Source: Utricularia gibba
Lineage: Eukaryota > Streptophyta > Magnoliopsida > Lamiales > Lentibulariaceae
DNA: 64,000 nucleotides
Direction of reading: 5' to 3'
Assembly: GCA_002189035.1 (NCBI GenBank)
Contig: NEEC01000007.1
Span: forward strand, 1,426,001-1,490,000
In this document: one piece after another, positions 61,239-64,000 of the stretch
Layout: every line of letters begins with the position of its first letter
How positions within the stretch are numbered: position 1 is the stretch's first letter
Translations under genes and position numbers: made by a program
The notes under the pieces: model-generated
What the model saw: the letters and a program-made list of their open reading frames with translations, nothing else
The model's database searches: none
What the model was told of the DNA's origin: nothing

Positions 61239-61283
61239 AATCGATTATTAATAATCTTTAATTTCTTATATACTTGATTTTTC
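61239..61283 (+). repeat. Dispersed copy of the AT-rich repeat unit
   Basis: AATCGATTATTAATAATCTT and the following TTCTTATATACTTGATT match the third unit of the tandem array at 60387-60430 almost base for base, about 850 bp away. Confidence 0.7.
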
Positions 61284-62423
61284 ATTATTTTCATTTATTT
61301 ATCCAACACAGATTTTGTATACCAAGAAGTAGGTGGAGGTTATGGGATATGTGGAGGAAAACAATAATCGGAGAGTTGTGGAGCAGAGAAAGATCTGCAT
61401 GGGGAGAGGGAATGCTGACCACACGATCGCCGGTCATGTGCATGTGATGTGGGATCTTTCTGTTCTGTGGCATCGGAGCGGACCGGAGAGGAGATATCAG
61501 AGGGGTCGGATTTTCGGGCAAGGGGAAGACAACACGAGTGTCCCTTTCAACATTGCATGCCGAGGCGATTAGAATGGGCGGCAAACTATTTTGTTTTTTT
61601 TTTTTGTTTTTTAAAAAATAACACGATTAAAATTTAATTAAATGTTTGGTTTTTATTTTTTTTAAATTTAGTTTTAAAAATTGACATTGTTTTTATCTCA
61701 ATTAAAATCCGATGCTGGTGGGGCCCACGGATTCATATCGCTTGCTGCATGTGATGTTCATCCATTTTGGGACAAACACACAGTCTCGCCCGTGGGAGGC
61801 ATCCGTCTCTTCACCGACAGCCCCTCAGTTCTTACCGTGTGGGTCCCGCTCCTCAAACCGTGAGGAGAACCGGACACTAGGGGTGTAATAAACTATTCTA
61901 TCAAACATCTTTTAACTGAATGTGATGTTCATCATATGGCGCATATGAATTTCCTATGTTTTTTTTTGACATATTAGAGTTTCAAAAGAAAAAAAATTGA
62001 ATTTTATAGTATTATTTACGTATTTTATTTCATTTTTTTTGGGGGGAAGTATAAAAACCTACGTGGTATTGATGTTTTCAACTTGGGTTTCTGGTGCGAG
62101 GGACTGCTTCCGCGCGCGCTCCTTCTCTGCAAATTCAAATGGTCTTTGACTTGCTTTCTTAATCTCAGTTACCTGTTTTCGAGTCATTGGTGGAAGTTTT
62201 GTGAATTGAGGTGGACGTTGTTCGGGAGGGGATTAGGTAACTCTCAAAATCTCGGATCTTCGACATTTCCTTCTAGCGTACATGCATTGCGAAGAAAAGG
62301 TTGGAACTTTCGAATTGTTTCAGATTTTGTGCTTTGCAGGATTGAATTTTATGTTTTTTAATTGATGGGTTTCTGGTTTTTAATCCGAAGCTTGTTGCCG
62401 GTAAAAAAAGAAGATTGTGGGAG
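61284..62423. other. Spacer and leader of the last gene
   Basis: An open frame on each strand around 61291-61584 resembles nothing I know and is probably chance. From about 62065 the sequence is likely the promoter and 5' UTR of the gene at 62424. Confidence 0.45.
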
Positions 62424-64000
62424 ATGATCGAAGAAACGTGCCCGGTTTCTGGTAGAATATTACAGAATGGAGACCTTGAATCGGCTTTTCACTCTGAAGG
62501 TATGTCCGTGGGCCTTTTCTTGTTCTGAATGTTACGGGTACGAAGATCAGGATGCTTCATTAGTGCACGTTGTTTCATTGTTTCCTAGAAGGGACGGGTG
62601 AAAATGGCAGGCTTCGACATAACATCAATTGCTCTTCAAGAGTCCTGGACGTAAATGCTGCAGTTGGTGCTAATTGCGCAAGTAACATTGGGGAAAAAAG
62701 AAGTTTCGAGCTACATGCAAACGCTGATGATATGTCTAGTTGTGTGAATGAACCCTTTCACCCATCTGAATGGTCTGAAGGCCATTCGATTTCCCAGGAT
62801 GATTCAGAGCATTCAAGTTTTGTTATTCCTCCGAAAGAAAAGGATTCATGGAAGTATGGAAAAGTTTACAGAAAAACAATTTCATGTACAGTCATTGTAG
62901 TTCCTTGACTGAACCGAAGGCATGTGGGAGAAATAAGTCAGATAGTGATTCGGTGAAGAAGAGGATACGCCTTCCCAAAAAGCAAGGGGCTGATACAGTC
63001 GCAAGGCTTTCTGCTCCAAGTGGTTTGCTTAATGGGCTGAATCCTGGAATTCTCAGCCATGTAAGAAACAGTAAACAGGTTCGGTCAATCATTGAAAATA
63101 TTTTGAAGTCAGAAAGCTGTGATGATCAATTATCTGGATGTACAAGGAACAATGAAACCAACAACAGTGTACAAGAGCTCACGGGAAGAAACGAAATGGA
63201 AAATAAAGGTCGTTTTACATATATATACGTGTGTTTGTTTCAGTGGTTGAGATCTTCTAGAAGATTAGGCTGAAGATGACCATGTTTTGTTTCCTTTGTT
63301 AGGCTGTTCAAGTTCTCAGTCTTCCAAAGATGGAGAAGCTTGGGAAGGTAACACAGAAGAAGGGGATGGTAAATTGGCGTCCAGGCTCACATCATCTGTG
63401 GCTGTTGCATCTGAGAATGGACGATGCATTCCTAATGATGAATTGGCTTTTGTTGATTGTGTTTCTTCACTTTCTACAGAGGGTAGCTCAGATCTTTTTT
63501 TTTTTAATTATTAACCATCACATTTAGTTTTCTATCATTCACTAAGGAATACGTTCTGTGAAAGGTATTTAACATTCTGAAACCTGCACATAATTTCAGC
63601 TGCAAATGTAGCTGTACAATGGTTGGAGCTTCTGAGTCATGATATAAGAGGACGTCTTGCTGGTAAGTCCTATTTCCATTGATCATGCATTTGAAGCTTT
63701 GGATGAATTCTTAACAGTAATTGATCTACTATTGCAGCACTAAAACAGAGCAAGAAAAGAGTTACTGTGGCTAGGCACTCTGAATTACCCCTCCTAGTGC
63801 ATAGTGAATTTTCATCAAACTTGCCAAGAGATGTCAAAAATGATATTTCCTGTGTTGATCAAACCATTGCTGATGCGCACCTTGCCAAGTGGAGCAATAT
63901 CTTCTTGCAAATGGAAAACGCACTTGATGAAGAAGAAAAGATTCTGGTGAGAATTCCATCTTCTGTGGCTACTTCGTCAGCGCTTCTGAAACAAGAGATT
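62424..64000 (+). CDS. Unknown plant protein with QWLELLSHDIRGRL block (5' part)
   Basis: The gene runs off the right edge. Exons: 62424-62499, 62589-63208, 63303-63482, 63600-63662, 63738 to the edge. The predicted protein is Ser-rich, with a possible nuclear signal (VKKRIRLPKKQ), then QVRSIIENILKSE, and AVQWLELLSHDIRGRLAALK followed by KKRVTVARHSELPLLV and KWSNIFLQMENALDEEEK. The last part resembles an uncharacterised plant family with a conserved tryptophan-leucine block. Exon 2 has one base missing in the A-run 62872-62876: the frame should pass from KVYRK to NNFMYSHCSSL. A donor-like GTGAG at 63947 may end exon 5, though the frame stays open to 64000. Confidence 0.75.

Noticed and set aside
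61291-61584. Overlapping frames of 79-97 residues on both strands
   Set aside because: Neither resembles a known protein and both can arise by chance in this composition; I could not support either.

Overview
This is a gene-dense stretch of nuclear DNA from a flowering plant. The evidence is the plant-only families (alpha-expansins, CHX exchanger, ERD15, DREB2, BPP-type microtubule protein, TRP telomere-binding protein, CYP81-like P450, pectinesterase with PMEI pro-region, X8-tailed glucanase), short GT-AG introns, AT-rich spacers and TATA boxes just upstream of several start codons. I cannot name the species. The gene styles fit a non-grass angiosperm. About two dozen genes lie in 64 kb (roughly one per 2.6 kb). 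I see no intact transposon, CRISPR array or bacterial or viral gene.

Layout. 0-5.7 kb: 5' part of a JmjN/JmjC histone demethylase (-), a tropinone-reductase-like SDR (-), a RING E3 ligase (+). 6.9-15.6 kb: aspartyl protease (+), TRP telomere-binding protein (-), an unresolved stretch at 12.7-14.0 kb, a P450 (+). 16.8-29.0 kb: expansin (+), C2-domain protein (-), Coa1-like protein (-), RlmN-like radical-SAM enzyme (-), a tRNA-like relic, cytosolic triosephosphate isomerase (-), beta-1,3-glucanase with X8 domain (+). 30.2-38.0 kb: two-RRM protein (-), DREB2 (+), BPP-like protein (-). 39.6-45.0 kb: unknown plant protein (+), CHX exchanger (-), ERD15-like (+). 45.3-47.6 kb: three small and mostly uncertain minus-strand genes. 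49.3-59.8 kb: alpha-galactosidase (+), NPL4 (-), pectinesterase (+), TRM1-like tRNA methyltransferase (+), second expansin (-). 60-62 kb: AT-rich spacer with a local repeat family. 62.4 kb to the edge: 5' part of an unknown plant gene (+).

The genes form no pathway. Five encode wall or apoplast enzymes (two expansins, glucanase, pectinesterase, alpha-galactosidase), which may be chance. Most neighbours are divergent or convergent pairs. Several divergent pairs share about 300-600 bp promoters, some with clusters of GGCCCA/TGGGCC.

I rebuilt exons by hand and checked the frame of each gene. Most genes close perfectly. At least thirteen breaks in the others are single missing bases, nearly all in runs of G or C, and I found no extra bases. 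That looks like homopolymer undercalling in a long-read assembly rather than thirteen decayed genes. The most notable biology is a U12-type AT-AG intron in the RRM gene, two GC-AG introns, a duplicated first exon in the alpha-galactosidase gene, and an exon-tail duplication inside the RlmN-like gene. I found no clear new multi-gene system.
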